A stretch of DNA of 33,315 nucleotides from Patescibacteria group bacterium. GTDB lineage: Bacteria; Patescibacteriota; UBA1384; UBA12157; JAENIV01. The notes beneath the pieces are model-generated. The model was given only the letters and a program-made list of their open reading frames with translations. It ran no database searches and was not told where the DNA came from. The translations under genes were made by a program, and so were the position numbers. Position 1 is the stretch's first letter. Each line of letters starts with the position of its first letter. The stretch spans positions 1-33,315 of the forward strand of contig JAMCZU010000018.1 of assembly GCA_023485405.1 (NCBI GenBank). Direction: 5' to 3'. Below, piece after piece: positions 1 through 9,389 of the stretch.

Positions 1-162
1 TTCGGAGTATTAATCTGCGGTTTTGCGTTTGCCGCTTGGATATTGCGCTATTTTGGCTTTGAAAATATCTGCGCTCTACCATTTTTTAAAGTTATGGGTG
101 CAATCATGATTATTGGTATTGGTTACATCATTTTGGAAATTGAACTTTTAAGAAAAAAGTAA
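1..162 (+). CDS. C-terminal fragment of a membrane protein (5' truncated by window)
   Basis: Frame 1 open from base 1 to TAA 160-162; reads FGVLICGFAFAAWILRYFGFENICALPFFKVMGAIMIIGIGYIILEIELLRKK*; hydrophobic. Confidence 0.6.
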   Translation, partial: FGVLICGFAFAAWILRYFGFENICALPFFKVMGAIMIIGIGYIILEIELLRKK

Positions 163-1065
163 TTAATTTTTTAAAAATTTTACAATTAACTTTTCAGCGT
201 CCTCGTATTTTTCAACCCATTTAATATCTTTATTTTTTCGAAACCAAGTCTCTTGCCTGCGAACATAAGCATGAGTATTGGTTTTAATTTTTAAAATTGC
301 TTCTTTAAGTGTACTGTGCCCCTGAAGATAATCAATAATTTCCTTGTAACCAATTGTATTTAAAGTTGTCAAATCCGGTGGATATTTTTTTAACAAGACT
401 CTTACTTCTTCAACTAAGCCATCTTTGATCATTTGGTCAATCCGCGCATCAATTTTTGAGTACAAAGTTTCTCGATCGGTTTTTATACCAATAATTAAAG
501 TCTTAAATGGTAGTTTTTTCTTTTTTACTAACTCATCCGACGGCCGTCGAGTAAGAGCGGCAACTTCCAGTGCACGGATAATTCTTCTTTTATTCTGTGG
601 ATCAATTTTTAGAGCTGCTCTTAGATCTATTTTTTTTAGCTCTTCATAAAGTTTGGTAATATTCTCTTTTTCCAGTTTCTTTCGAAATTTCTCGCTTTCC
701 TCTTGGATATTCGGGAGAACATAGCCATATAAAACCGCATATAGATAAAGACCAGTACCACCAACTAAAACTGGCAGGGACTTCATTTGGAAATATTGAG
801 AAATAAGATCGTTGGCTAAATTTTGATAGTCCCAAAGAGTAAATCTTTTTGTTGGTTCCGCTATATCAATTAGATCTTGATGAAAGCTCTTATCTTTGCC
901 AGTACCAATATCAAAACCTTTGTAAATTTGTCGTGAGTCCACCGAGATAATTTTAGCCTGAAATTTAGCAGCAATTTTTTTAGCCCAAGCGGTTTTACCC
1001 GATCCAGTTGGCCCAATTATTGCTACAACTTTATTGTTCTTTGTGTTCTTCTTGAGATTTTGCAT
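163..1065 (-). CDS. miaA: tRNA dimethylallyltransferase MiaA
   Basis: P-loop GPTGSGKT, SVDSRQIYKGFDIGTGK, VGGTGLY, and NTIGYKEI motifs typical of MiaA. Confidence 0.95.
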   Translation of the reverse strand: MQNLKKNTKNNKVVAIIGPTGSGKTAWAKKIAAKFQAKIISVDSRQIYKGFDIGTGKDKSFHQDLIDIAEPTKRFTLWDYQNLANDLISQYFQMKSLPVLVGGTGLYLYAVLYGYVLPNIQEESEKFRKKLEKENITKLYEELKKIDLRAALKIDPQNKRRIIRALEVAALTRRPSDELVKKKKLPFKTLIIGIKTDRETLYSKIDARIDQMIKDGLVEEVRVLLKKYPPDLTTLNTIGYKEIIDYLQGHSTLKEAILKIKTNTHAYVRRQETWFRKNKDIKWVEKYEDAEKLIVKFLKN

Positions 1066-1231
1066 CTTTTTCTTTTTCAGCCAGCCTCGACTCGCCGTCT
1101 TCGGCGAGACGGGATTTTCCCTTGATTATTTCTTGCAATCTAAAAACCGAGTGACCAGAAATTTTACGTTCTTTTTTCTGTCTTGCCTTCTGTTTTAAAT
1201 CTTCCTCAATTTTATCCAAATCGTTATTCAT
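1031..1231 (-). CDS. small charged hypothetical protein, overlaps miaA start
   Basis: 66-aa ORF between dodecin and miaA on the same strand; lysine/glutamate-rich; contains an in-frame palindrome (SRLAEDGESRLAE). Confidence 0.55.
   Translation of the reverse strand: MNNDLDKIEEDLKQKARQKKERKISGHSVFRLQEIIKGKSRLAEDGESRLAEKEKDAKSQEEHKEQ
1085..1115. repeat. short palindrome inside the 66-aa ORF
   Basis: CTCGCCG-TCTT-CGGCGAG, perfect 7-bp stem. Confidence 0.8.
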
Positions 1232-1431
1232 CGTTCTACTTCAAAAGCAATTTTTACATTAGCATTCCAGCGAACAATTTTGCCATTTTCCACCTTAGCC
1301 GTCAGACCCACCACATCAACGCCGGTTACATTTCGAACGGTCTGATGAGTACAATCAAGCGCGTGTTTGATTGCATCTTCGATTGATGTTTCGCTTGTAC
1401 CAATTCCTTCGATAATTTTAATCGCCGCCAT
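1228..1431 (-). CDS. dodecin family flavin-binding protein
   Basis: 67 aa; NVTGVDVVGLTAKVENGKIVRWNANVKIAFEVE matches dodecin pattern. Confidence 0.85.
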   Translation of the reverse strand: MAAIKIIEGIGTSETSIEDAIKHALDCTHQTVRNVTGVDVVGLTAKVENGKIVRWNANVKIAFEVER

Positions 1432-1462
1432 TTTTTCTCCTTTTAAATTACTTTTTTATTTT

Positions 1463-1546
1463 TGGTGCCCGGGAGAGGAGTCGAACCTCCACGCCTTTCG
1501 GCATCAGTTCCTAAAACTGACGTGTATCCCATTTCACCACCCGGGC
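1463..1546 (-). tRNA. tRNA-Leu (anticodon UAG), CCA encoded
   Basis: Reverse complement gcccgggtggtgaaatggg...tcagttttaggaactga...ggttcgactcc...cccgggcacca; acceptor, anticodon and T stems pair; long variable arm. Confidence 0.93.
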
Positions 1547-1975
1547 TTATTCCCCTACGGTGATTAAATCTTTTAAATCCTCGAAACTTTTGTCTCCTAT
1601 ACCTTTAATATTTTTTATTTCTTCAATCGTTTGAAAACCACCATTTTCTTCGCGATAAGAAATTATATCGGTCGCTCGTGCTGGACCAATATTGGGAAGT
1701 TTATCTAATTCTTCAGTGGTGGCAGTATTAAGATCAATTTTACCAGTATTATCTTGCTGCGTGCTTTCGCCGGCAACTGTGGCCACTGATTGCTGGCTCA
1801 ATTGAATTCTCAGTAATTCATTTTGACTTTTAAGTTCGGCAATTTCTTGATTTTCCTGTGCTTTCTTTGTTCCTTTGACTTTATCCTGCCAAACAATCCA
1901 AACGCCACCAACAATAATTACTACCAACACAGTGCCAATTAACCATTTGTATTTGTAGAGGAATTCGTCACTCAT
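1547..1975 (-). CDS. ComEA-like helix-hairpin-helix protein with N-terminal TM anchor
   Basis: N-terminal TM; KIDLNTATTEELDKLPNIGPARATDIISYREENGGFQTIEEIKNIKGIGDKSFEDLKDLI. Confidence 0.85.
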   Translation of the reverse strand: MSDEFLYKYKWLIGTVLVVIIVGGVWIVWQDKVKGTKKAQENQEIAELKSQNELLRIQLSQQSVATVAGESTQQDNTGKIDLNTATTEELDKLPNIGPARATDIISYREENGGFQTIEEIKNIKGIGDKSFEDLKDLITVGE

Positions 1976-4044
1976 TCTGGGTGTCTTTCTGTCTCAAATT
2001 CTTCTAATTTTTTGATTAATGCTGGATAATTTTCAAGGCTATTTTTAATAACCTTTTCCGCCGCTTGACGAGTCTTGCTAATTAACATTGTATCTGAAAG
2101 CGAAGCCATTTTCAAATCCGGCAAACCAGATTGACGAATACCAACAAGTTCTCCCGGACCACGTAGCCCTAAATCAATTTCGGCTAATTTAAAACCATCT
2201 TGACACTCAACCATTGCCTGAAGACGTTTTTTGGTAATAGGGGACCAGCTTTCGGAAAATAAAAAACAGTAAGATTGATGCTTACCGCGACCAACTCGAC
2301 CACGAAATTGATGAAGCTGCGCTAGACCAAATCTTTCGGCGCTTTCAATCATCATGACCGTCGCATTTTGAATATCAATCCCCACTTCCACCACCGCCGT
2401 TGAAACTAGGATATCTAATTTTCCAGCATGAAATTTCTTCATTACTGCTTCTTTTTCTTTGGCCTTCATTTTGCCATGCAAAAGACCAATTTTAAATTGA
2501 GGAAAAATGCTTTTTGAAAGTTTTTCATATTCTTGGACAACTGATTTTCGATCAGCATCAAACAAATTAATTTTTAGGCTGTCTTTTGACTCAATTAAAG
2601 GACAAATGACAAAAACTTGATGCCTTTTCTCAATTTGGTCTTTAATAAAATCATAAGCTTTTTGACGATTTTCTGGTGCTACCACTTTCGTAATTACAAC
2701 CTTACGACCTTGGGGCATTTCATTAATGATCGATAAATCTAAATCACCATATAAAGAAAGGGCTAAAGTTCGAGGAATCGGCGTAGCGGTCATCGAAAGA
2801 AGATGAGGAACAACCTTTAACCGATTTGCCCCCACCTGGCAGGTGGAGTTTGATGGTCTTCTCAAATGCGCTCGTTGTTTGACACCAAAACGATGCTGCT
2901 CATCCACAATAATTAAAGCCAAATTGGAAATTTCTACGTCTTTCTGAAGTAAGGCATGCGTGCCAATAATTAAATCGTCTTTTTCTAAATTAGCTTTTTT
3001 ATTAGCCGCCGTCATTAACCCAACTTTTATTTTGTAAGGCGTAAGCAATTTTGAAACATTTTCATAATGTTGATTGGCTAAAATTTCTGTTGGCGCCAGC
3101 CATACCGATTGAAATTTATTGTAAGCTGTCACCATCACTGCCATGGCGGCCACTACCGTTTTACCTGAGCCAACATCACCCTCAAGCAATCTATTCATTG
3201 GCCTGTTTTTACCTAAATCTTGAATAATTTCCCAAGCCGTTTTGCGTTGACCGTTTGTCAATTTAAATGGTAAATTTCCAACAAATTTTTTCAAAATTTT
3301 TTCATTAAAAGTTAGAGCGATCGCCGGACTTTTTGACAACTCTTTTTTGTTAAGGAGCATTTTTAAAGCAATTAAAAATAATTCATCAAAACTTAATCTT
3401 CTTTTGGCGATTTCGATATCAATAGAATTTCCAGGAAAATGAATTTTACTAATCGCCTCATTTAAACCAGTTAAATTCTCTTGCTCTAGTATTTCAACAG
3501 GTAGATATTCTTCGATCAACCTCACTGACACCTGGGAAGTGTCAGTGGGTAAAATAGGTTTAATTAATTTTCGTAAATATTTGCTCGTGATACCTTCCGT
3601 CTCGCTATAAACCGGTAAAATCATTGGCTCTTTTTCATATTGGGTGACAGTTAAGGTTTTTTCTTTATTTTTAAAATCCCAATTAATTTTACCCGCAAAC
3701 AACCATTCATCACCAGGCTGTAAAATTTTAATTAGATAAGGTTGATTAAACCAAATTGCTTTTATTTTGCCAGAATCATCAACAAGTTCCACTTCAACAA
3801 TACTCATCCATTTTCGTCGCGTTCGACTTTGCTTGATATTTAAAATTTTGGCTTTAATAATTACTTCTTGGCCAATCCGCAGATTATTGATCTTTTGAGG
3901 ATTTGAAAAATCGTCATAACGACGAGGATAATAAAAAAGAAGGTCACGGACAGTTTCTATCCCTAACCTCTTTAATTTTTCGACCATCTTCGGCCCGACT
4001 CCGGAAAGATATTGAACTGACGACTCAAGTTTCATTATTGCCAA
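1972..4044 (-). CDS. recG: ATP-dependent DNA helicase RecG
   Basis: Motifs GDVGSGKT, VDEQHRFGVKQR, MTATPIPRTLAL, GLLHGKM, ESAERFGLAQLHQFRGRVGRG. Confidence 0.96.
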   Translation of the reverse strand: MAIMKLESSVQYLSGVGPKMVEKLKRLGIETVRDLLFYYPRRYDDFSNPQKINNLRIGQEVIIKAKILNIKQSRTRRKWMSIVEVELVDDSGKIKAIWFNQPYLIKILQPGDEWLFAGKINWDFKNKEKTLTVTQYEKEPMILPVYSETEGITSKYLRKLIKPILPTDTSQVSVRLIEEYLPVEILEQENLTGLNEAISKIHFPGNSIDIEIAKRRLSFDELFLIALKMLLNKKELSKSPAIALTFNEKILKKFVGNLPFKLTNGQRKTAWEIIQDLGKNRPMNRLLEGDVGSGKTVVAAMAVMVTAYNKFQSVWLAPTEILANQHYENVSKLLTPYKIKVGLMTAANKKANLEKDDLIIGTHALLQKDVEISNLALIIVDEQHRFGVKQRAHLRRPSNSTCQVGANRLKVVPHLLSMTATPIPRTLALSLYGDLDLSIINEMPQGRKVVITKVVAPENRQKAYDFIKDQIEKRHQVFVICPLIESKDSLKINLFDADRKSVVQEYEKLSKSIFPQFKIGLLHGKMKAKEKEAVMKKFHAGKLDILVSTAVVEVGIDIQNATVMMIESAERFGLAQLHQFRGRVGRGKHQSYCFLFSESWSPITKKRLQAMVECQDGFKLAEIDLGLRGPGELVGIRQSGLPDLKMASLSDTMLISKTRQAAEKVIKNSLENYPALIKKLEEFETERHPE
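2832..2846. repeat. palindrome in recG coding sequence
   Basis: CCACCTG-G-CAGGTGG, perfect 7-bp stem; encodes STCQVGA within a locally longer RecG loop. Confidence 0.8.
3523..3547. repeat. second palindrome in recG coding sequence
   Basis: CACTGACAC-CTGGGAA-GTGTCAGTG, 9-bp stem; encodes PTDTSQVSVR. Confidence 0.8.
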
Positions 4045-4967
4045 TTAATTTTTGATTTCTTCAAATCATCGTTCAAACATTCTAAAATAAAATCACTATT
4101 ATAACCAGTTTTACTAAATATAATTGATATTTCTAAAAGTCTGATATCAATTAAAATCATTAATAAAAACAATGTCGTTTTATCAAAATCTCCATAAGAA
4201 CTTAAAAAAACTTTCTTCAGTTTTTCAAAAAGTTGCTGTTTTTCTTCTAACATCACCCTTGAATGCGCAAGAAAAGAAGCTAAATCAATTTCTTTATAAA
4301 ATGCAGAAGTTAAACCAAAATCTATTAAGTAAATTTTATTTTTTTGGATTATAAGATTATTTGGGTTAAAATCACCATGACAAAAATTTTTCTTATCTTT
4401 TGGTAATAAAGACTGTATTTTTCTAATAACCAAATTTAAATTTTTAGTTTTGGGATATTTTTTAGAAATTTCCTGAAACTTAAAATCTTCAAATAGAGAT
4501 CGTGGATCAAAGAGATCAAAAGACGGTATTTTAAGTGAATGAACCTTTTTTACTAAAATAGCACAATTTTTCACATGTTGTTCAAGATTAATAGACTCTT
4601 GTTTAAAAAGATCAGCAAATTTTTGTCCTATTATATTTTCATAAAATAATATTTTTTCTTTTTTTAAATAAGCAAATGGTTGAGGAACTAAAAAAGGTGA
4701 TTTATTAAAACCATTTTCATAAAGATAGCACATAACATTATAATCATGTTCTTTTAAAAGAAATGTCGAGGTCGAAACTCTCACTAGACGTTCTCTATTA
4801 TTAATAGTGAGATCGTAAAGAAGATTAAGAGACCCTTCTTCGTTGTAAGTTTTGTCTCTTTTAATTTTATTTATCTTGACTAAACAATTATATCCAAAAA
4901 TTTTATCGGAATTTTCATTTAAAAAATTTTCTGCTTTGGTTAGATTTGTAAGAAATAAATAATTCAT
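4035..4967 (-). CDS. aminoglycoside phosphotransferase/choline kinase-like phosphotransferase
   Basis: FCHGDFNPNNLIIQKNKIYLIDFGLTS matches APH-family catalytic HGDxxxxN and DFG-like motifs. Confidence 0.8.
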   Translation of the reverse strand: MNYLFLTNLTKAENFLNENSDKIFGYNCLVKINKIKRDKTYNEEGSLNLLYDLTINNRERLVRVSTSTFLLKEHDYNVMCYLYENGFNKSPFLVPQPFAYLKKEKILFYENIIGQKFADLFKQESINLEQHVKNCAILVKKVHSLKIPSFDLFDPRSLFEDFKFQEISKKYPKTKNLNLVIRKIQSLLPKDKKNFCHGDFNPNNLIIQKNKIYLIDFGLTSAFYKEIDLASFLAHSRVMLEEKQQLFEKLKKVFLSSYGDFDKTTLFLLMILIDIRLLEISIIFSKTGYNSDFILECLNDDLKKSKINWQ

Positions 4968-5755
4968 TTTTTTTCGCTATAACGATCATCTTTATAAAGA
5001 TTGTACCACTCAGACATTAGACTTTTAGCAAAAAATGGTAATGCGTATTTTTGAGATTCCGCTAAATCAAATGGAGGAATATTATTTTTTATCCTAGCTT
5101 TCATAAAATATTCATGCAAAAGACTATATTTTTCTGCACTAATACTATTACTACTATGTCGATAGTTTACCAAGACTTCTTTGGTATAACCGAATTTGCA
5201 TTTACTGTTTAAAAATCTCAAATAAAGATCAAAGTCTTCACAAACAATAAAATTCGGATCAAACTTACCCACTTCGAGAAATTTATCACGTCGAAAAGCC
5301 GCACTAGCATTAGTTAAAAAATTAAACATTGGCAAAAGTTTTTCATTAAATGGTTGCAAAAGCCTATCTTTTCCTTCCTGACCAGGAGAAAAATCCCTCA
5401 CACCACCATAAAAAACATCGTAATTATTTTTTGTCATTTCCTCAAAAGTAACTCGCGCCCGCAAAGGCTCATTAATATCATCTCCATCAGCCATAATCAT
5501 AATATTACTTTTTGCTTTATCGATAGCAAAATTTCTACCATTAGATATACCGGCTGTACCCTGCGGTAATTGAAAATAAAAAAACCTTTTTTCTTGAAAT
5601 TTTTCAACTGTTTCCTTAACCATTTCTTCACTATGATCATCTACAATAATAGCTTCCCAATCTTGGACATCTTGTTTAATTAAACTAGAAAGCATTTCCT
5701 CAAGTTCTTTGGTTCTGTTTTTTACCGATGTAATAAAACTTACTCTTGGTTCCAT
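4964..5755 (-). CDS. glycosyltransferase family 2
   Basis: VSFITSVKNRTKELEEMLSSLIKQDVQDWEAIIVDDHS, DGDD; start moved to MEPRVSF (preceded by agaggaaaa). Confidence 0.88.
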   Translation of the reverse strand: MEPRVSFITSVKNRTKELEEMLSSLIKQDVQDWEAIIVDDHSEEMVKETVEKFQEKRFFYFQLPQGTAGISNGRNFAIDKAKSNIMIMADGDDINEPLRARVTFEEMTKNNYDVFYGGVRDFSPGQEGKDRLLQPFNEKLLPMFNFLTNASAAFRRDKFLEVGKFDPNFIVCEDFDLYLRFLNSKCKFGYTKEVLVNYRHSSNSISAEKYSLLHEYFMKARIKNNIPPFDLAESQKYALPFFAKSLMSEWYNLYKDDRYSEKK

Positions 5756-5768
5756 TTTTCCTCTTTTA

Positions 5769-6884
5769 TTATTTATTTTTAACTTTCCAATCATTAATTA
5801 CTTTTTGGTAAACATTTTCATAATTTTCAACCATTTTATTAACAGAAAAATTTTCTTCAACATGCTTACGACAATTTACTCTCATTTTTTTATAATTGCG
5901 ATCACTCATAGAGTATAATTTCTTGACTGCCTTTACCATTGAAGGTACTTTATCTTTTGGACAAATATAACCTGTTTTCCCTTGAACAATTAACTCCGGA
6001 ATTGCCCCTCTTCTAAAAGCAATTACTGGTGTACCACAGGCCATTGCCTCCACTATAACAAATCCAAATGGTTCTTCCCATCTTACTGGGAACAGAATAG
6101 CCTTACTTCTTTTATAAAATCTTTTTAATTTTAACCCAGAAAGCTCGCCGACATATCTAATTCTTTTATTTAATCTTGGTTGAATTTCTTCTCTAAAATA
6201 TTTTTCATTATAAATTGGTCCAGCAATCTTAAGAGGAACTTTGGCTTTTTCAGCCACTTCGATTGCCGCACCTAAACCCTTATAAGGATCTATACGACCT
6301 ATCCAGGAAAGACGTTCTTTGGAATCTTCGGAAAAGCTAAATTTTTTTAAATCAACACCATTATAAACTACATCAAATACTTTAATTTTTTTAGCAATTT
6401 TTTTTTGCTTTTTTGAAATTGCAATATAATAGTTCCCCAACTCTTCAACAGTCATTTTATTTAAAGTTGCTAGATAATATGGAGGAAGGTGCAAGGTTGA
6501 CATTAAAGGCAAATCTACTAAAAATTTATGAAGTCCAAGTATTTCGAAATTGTCTGAATTATCGTGGACAATATCAAAATCTTTTGTATGATTTCTTAAA
6601 TAGTATAAAGTTTTTAGATAACCCAGTGCCTCTCTTTCGCCATAAGCTCTACCTGCTTCACAATTTAAAACCTTCTTAGGATTTCTTGAAGCTTTCCAAA
6701 AATTTTTTTTAATTACAGGAATAATTTTTACCCCTTCTATTCTGGAATCACTGGAAGCAAATAAGGTCACTTCATGTCCCTTTTTTGCAAGCAAATAGCT
6801 TAAATAATAAATAAATCTTTCTTGCCCCATTGCTGAAGTGATTTGAATAGACGCAAATAACTTACCAATAATAGCAATTCTCAT
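5769..6884 (-). CDS. glycosyltransferase family 4
   Basis: [55 protein letters not shown]. Confidence 0.9.
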   Translation of the reverse strand: MRIAIIGKLFASIQITSAMGQERFIYYLSYLLAKKGHEVTLFASSDSRIEGVKIIPVIKKNFWKASRNPKKVLNCEAGRAYGEREALGYLKTLYYLRNHTKDFDIVHDNSDNFEILGLHKFLVDLPLMSTLHLPPYYLATLNKMTVEELGNYYIAISKKQKKIAKKIKVFDVVYNGVDLKKFSFSEDSKERLSWIGRIDPYKGLGAAIEVAEKAKVPLKIAGPIYNEKYFREEIQPRLNKRIRYVGELSGLKLKRFYKRSKAILFPVRWEEPFGFVIVEAMACGTPVIAFRRGAIPELIVQGKTGYICPKDKVPSMVKAVKKLYSMSDRNYKKMRVNCRKHVEENFSVNKMVENYENVYQKVINDWKVKNK

Positions 6885-6997
6885 TATCTGTCCTTAATAG
6901 TAGATTTTAACATAAAAACTTTGATTTAATTATACTATAATCTATGATAAAATATTTTAAAAAAATTAAGTTTGAATAATTTTTTATTAACATTATT

Positions 6998-7726
6998 TCA
7001 GTTTACTTGATATAAAAGTTTTTCGTCAAACGGGATCCAGCCACGACACATTTTAACTAAAAGTGTATAATTTTTAACATCCTCAAATGATTTTGAATTG
7101 GTTATATTTTTATTCCAAAGTCGGTATTTTAATACTTTTTCAGCAGAATAAACAAAAAGCTTCCCTTGAAGTGCTAATCGCGACCAGAGATCATAATCTT
7201 CCGCTATGCGAAAGAAAGGATTGTAAGGATTGTTAAGCAGAAGGCTTCTTTTTATTGCGACCGTTGAATGTGGAATAAAATTTAGTTCTTTCAATTTTTC
7301 TAGCGAGAATGGCCAAACTGGGGTTTTTCGTTCATGAACAATATTTTTTTGTGACTCCCAAATATCCAAATTACCATAAAAAACTTCCGCACCCGGAGTT
7401 TTAGCAAAAGCATCAACTGTTACTTTGACACGATTTGAATATGCTAAATCGTCGGAATCTAAAATTGCTAAGATGTTACTTTGAGCCTGGATGGCAGCGT
7501 AATTTCTAGCACAACTTGCACCAAAACCATGAACATCTGGTAAATTATAGTAACGAAAACGCCGATCGTTCATTTCTTGAATAATCGTTGCTGTATTATC
7601 ATTGCCATGATCATTAACAATAATTGCCTCCCAATCATCAACGGTTTGATTAAGCAACGATTCTAGTGTTTCTTTAATAACTGCTTGATGATTTTTAGTC
7701 GCAATCAAAAAACTAATCTTTGGCAT
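6998..7726 (-). CDS. glycosyltransferase family 2
   Basis: ISFLIATKNHQAVIKETLESLLNQTVDDWEAIIVNDHG, ILDSDD. Confidence 0.9.
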   Translation of the reverse strand: MPKISFLIATKNHQAVIKETLESLLNQTVDDWEAIIVNDHGNDNTATIIQEMNDRRFRYYNLPDVHGFGASCARNYAAIQAQSNILAILDSDDLAYSNRVKVTVDAFAKTPGAEVFYGNLDIWESQKNIVHERKTPVWPFSLEKLKELNFIPHSTVAIKRSLLLNNPYNPFFRIAEDYDLWSRLALQGKLFVYSAEKVLKYRLWNKNITNSKSFEDVKNYTLLVKMCRGWIPFDEKLLYQVN

Positions 7727-7739
7727 ATTCTCCTTTTAT

Positions 7740-8354
7740 TTATTGATATAATTTGATATTTTTTTGGATTTCTTCCCAGGTTTTTATGACTACTGCCGGA
7801 TTACCACCAACGATTGAGCGGGCAGGAACATCTTTGTTAACTACACTGCCAGCCGCAATAATACTTCCTTCACCAATTTTCACACCGGGTAAAATAATAC
7901 AGTTGGCACCAATCCAAACATTATCTTCAATTATTATTGGTTTAGTTATGCCAGTTGTATTAATGCGATTAGCAGAATTGTCCATTGATAAATGATGAGC
8001 ATTACAATCAAAAATTTGACAATTACCTCCAATTAAACAGTTCTGACCAATTTCAATTCTTTCTCTTGCATGAATACATGATCCATGAATTCTTGTCCTG
8101 TCACCAATTTTTACCAACGCTCCTTTGTTAATATTAGCAAATAGTTTCACTGGTGAATGAATATTAATATGATATCCATAATTTTGGGAATTTAAAGTCA
8201 CATCTTTACCAATTTCAATTAAACCACCATCTCTAATATCAATAATTGGCTTGTCGCGCACAATTAAATTACCATCGAGAGTTAAGCCTTTTTTTCTTTT
8301 AATAAAAAATACAATCCATTTATTTTTCAAATTTTCATAAGCTTGAATATACAT
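7740..8354 (-). CDS. hexapeptide-repeat (left-handed beta-helix) acyltransferase
   Basis: [52 protein letters not shown]. Confidence 0.9.
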   Translation of the reverse strand: MYIQAYENLKNKWIVFFIKRKKGLTLDGNLIVRDKPIIDIRDGGLIEIGKDVTLNSQNYGYHINIHSPVKLFANINKGALVKIGDRTRIHGSCIHARERIEIGQNCLIGGNCQIFDCNAHHLSMDNSANRINTTGITKPIIIEDNVWIGANCIILPGVKIGEGSIIAAGSVVNKDVPARSIVGGNPAVVIKTWEEIQKNIKLYQ

Positions 8355-8358
8355 ATTC

Positions 8359-9387
8359 CTACTTCCGGTATATTGCTAAATATTCATCAACCATTCTGTC
8401 TAAAGTAAAATTCTTTTCTACCCATTGACGACAATCTTGACGTGAAATTTGTTGAATATTTTTTATTTTATTAATCATCTCGTCAACGTTGTCAACCACA
8501 AAACCAGTCTCACCATTTTTAACTACTTCCGGCAAAGCACCCTTGCGAAAAGTAGCTACCGGTGTTCCGCAGGCCATCGCTTCAACTGGTACCATCCCAA
8601 ATGATTCCGGATAGTCTGAAGTAAATAAAAGCGCTTGCGCGTTTGCCAATAAATCATTTTTTTCTTTTCCAAAAATAGGACCAACATATTCAATATTTTT
8701 ATTTAAACTCGGCTTAATTTTTTCGTCGAAATAATCTTGATAATCAATCCCGCCAGCAATGATTAGTTTTTTATTTAATTTTTTTGCGACCTCAATTGCC
8801 ACATGAGGAGCTTTAATCGGCGTTATCCGACCCATCCATACTAAATAATCTTTGGGTGATTGATTAAACTTAAAGTTGTCAAGATCAATACCATTATAGA
8901 CTAAATATTTATTTTTATATTCAGTAAATAAATGATTAAACGAATATTTTGAAGTTGTTACTAATTTAGTTTGAGGATATTCGGCAAATATTTTCTTTGT
9001 TAAGCTTTTGTCTAAATAATTGCCGTGAGCCGTCACAACTATATTTTTATCTGAATTTAATAAAAAACCCGATTGCCATTCAGCTAAATTAACATGAATA
9101 CAATCAAAATCATATTTAAGAGCTTCTTTTAAAGCCATCATTTGATAAGTAACGTATCGTCTAACAAAATATTTATTATCAAGAGGTAAATTTTCTTCGC
9201 GTAAATTTTTCAGATTAGTAATGCCAATAACTTTTCCATCAATTTTACTTTCTTCTAATCCAAACAAAGTTATATTGTGACCATTTTCGATTAATTTTTT
9301 GCTAAGAGAATAAACAAAAGCCTCTAATCCACCCATTGATTGGTTACTAATTGGCAAATATGAAAGTGAAACAATTGCAATTTTCAT
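8359..9387 (-). CDS. glycosyltransferase family 4
   Basis: [54 protein letters not shown]. Confidence 0.9.
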   Translation of the reverse strand: MKIAIVSLSYLPISNQSMGGLEAFVYSLSKKLIENGHNITLFGLEESKIDGKVIGITNLKNLREENLPLDNKYFVRRYVTYQMMALKEALKYDFDCIHVNLAEWQSGFLLNSDKNIVVTAHGNYLDKSLTKKIFAEYPQTKLVTTSKYSFNHLFTEYKNKYLVYNGIDLDNFKFNQSPKDYLVWMGRITPIKAPHVAIEVAKKLNKKLIIAGGIDYQDYFDEKIKPSLNKNIEYVGPIFGKEKNDLLANAQALLFTSDYPESFGMVPVEAMACGTPVATFRKGALPEVVKNGETGFVVDNVDEMINKIKNIQQISRQDCRQWVEKNFTLDRMVDEYLAIYRK

Positions 9388-9389
9388 TC

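Noticed and set aside
1367-1567. 66-aa plus ORF with CPGEESNLHAFRHQ
   Set aside because: Antisense translation across tRNA-Leu and the dodecin gene start.
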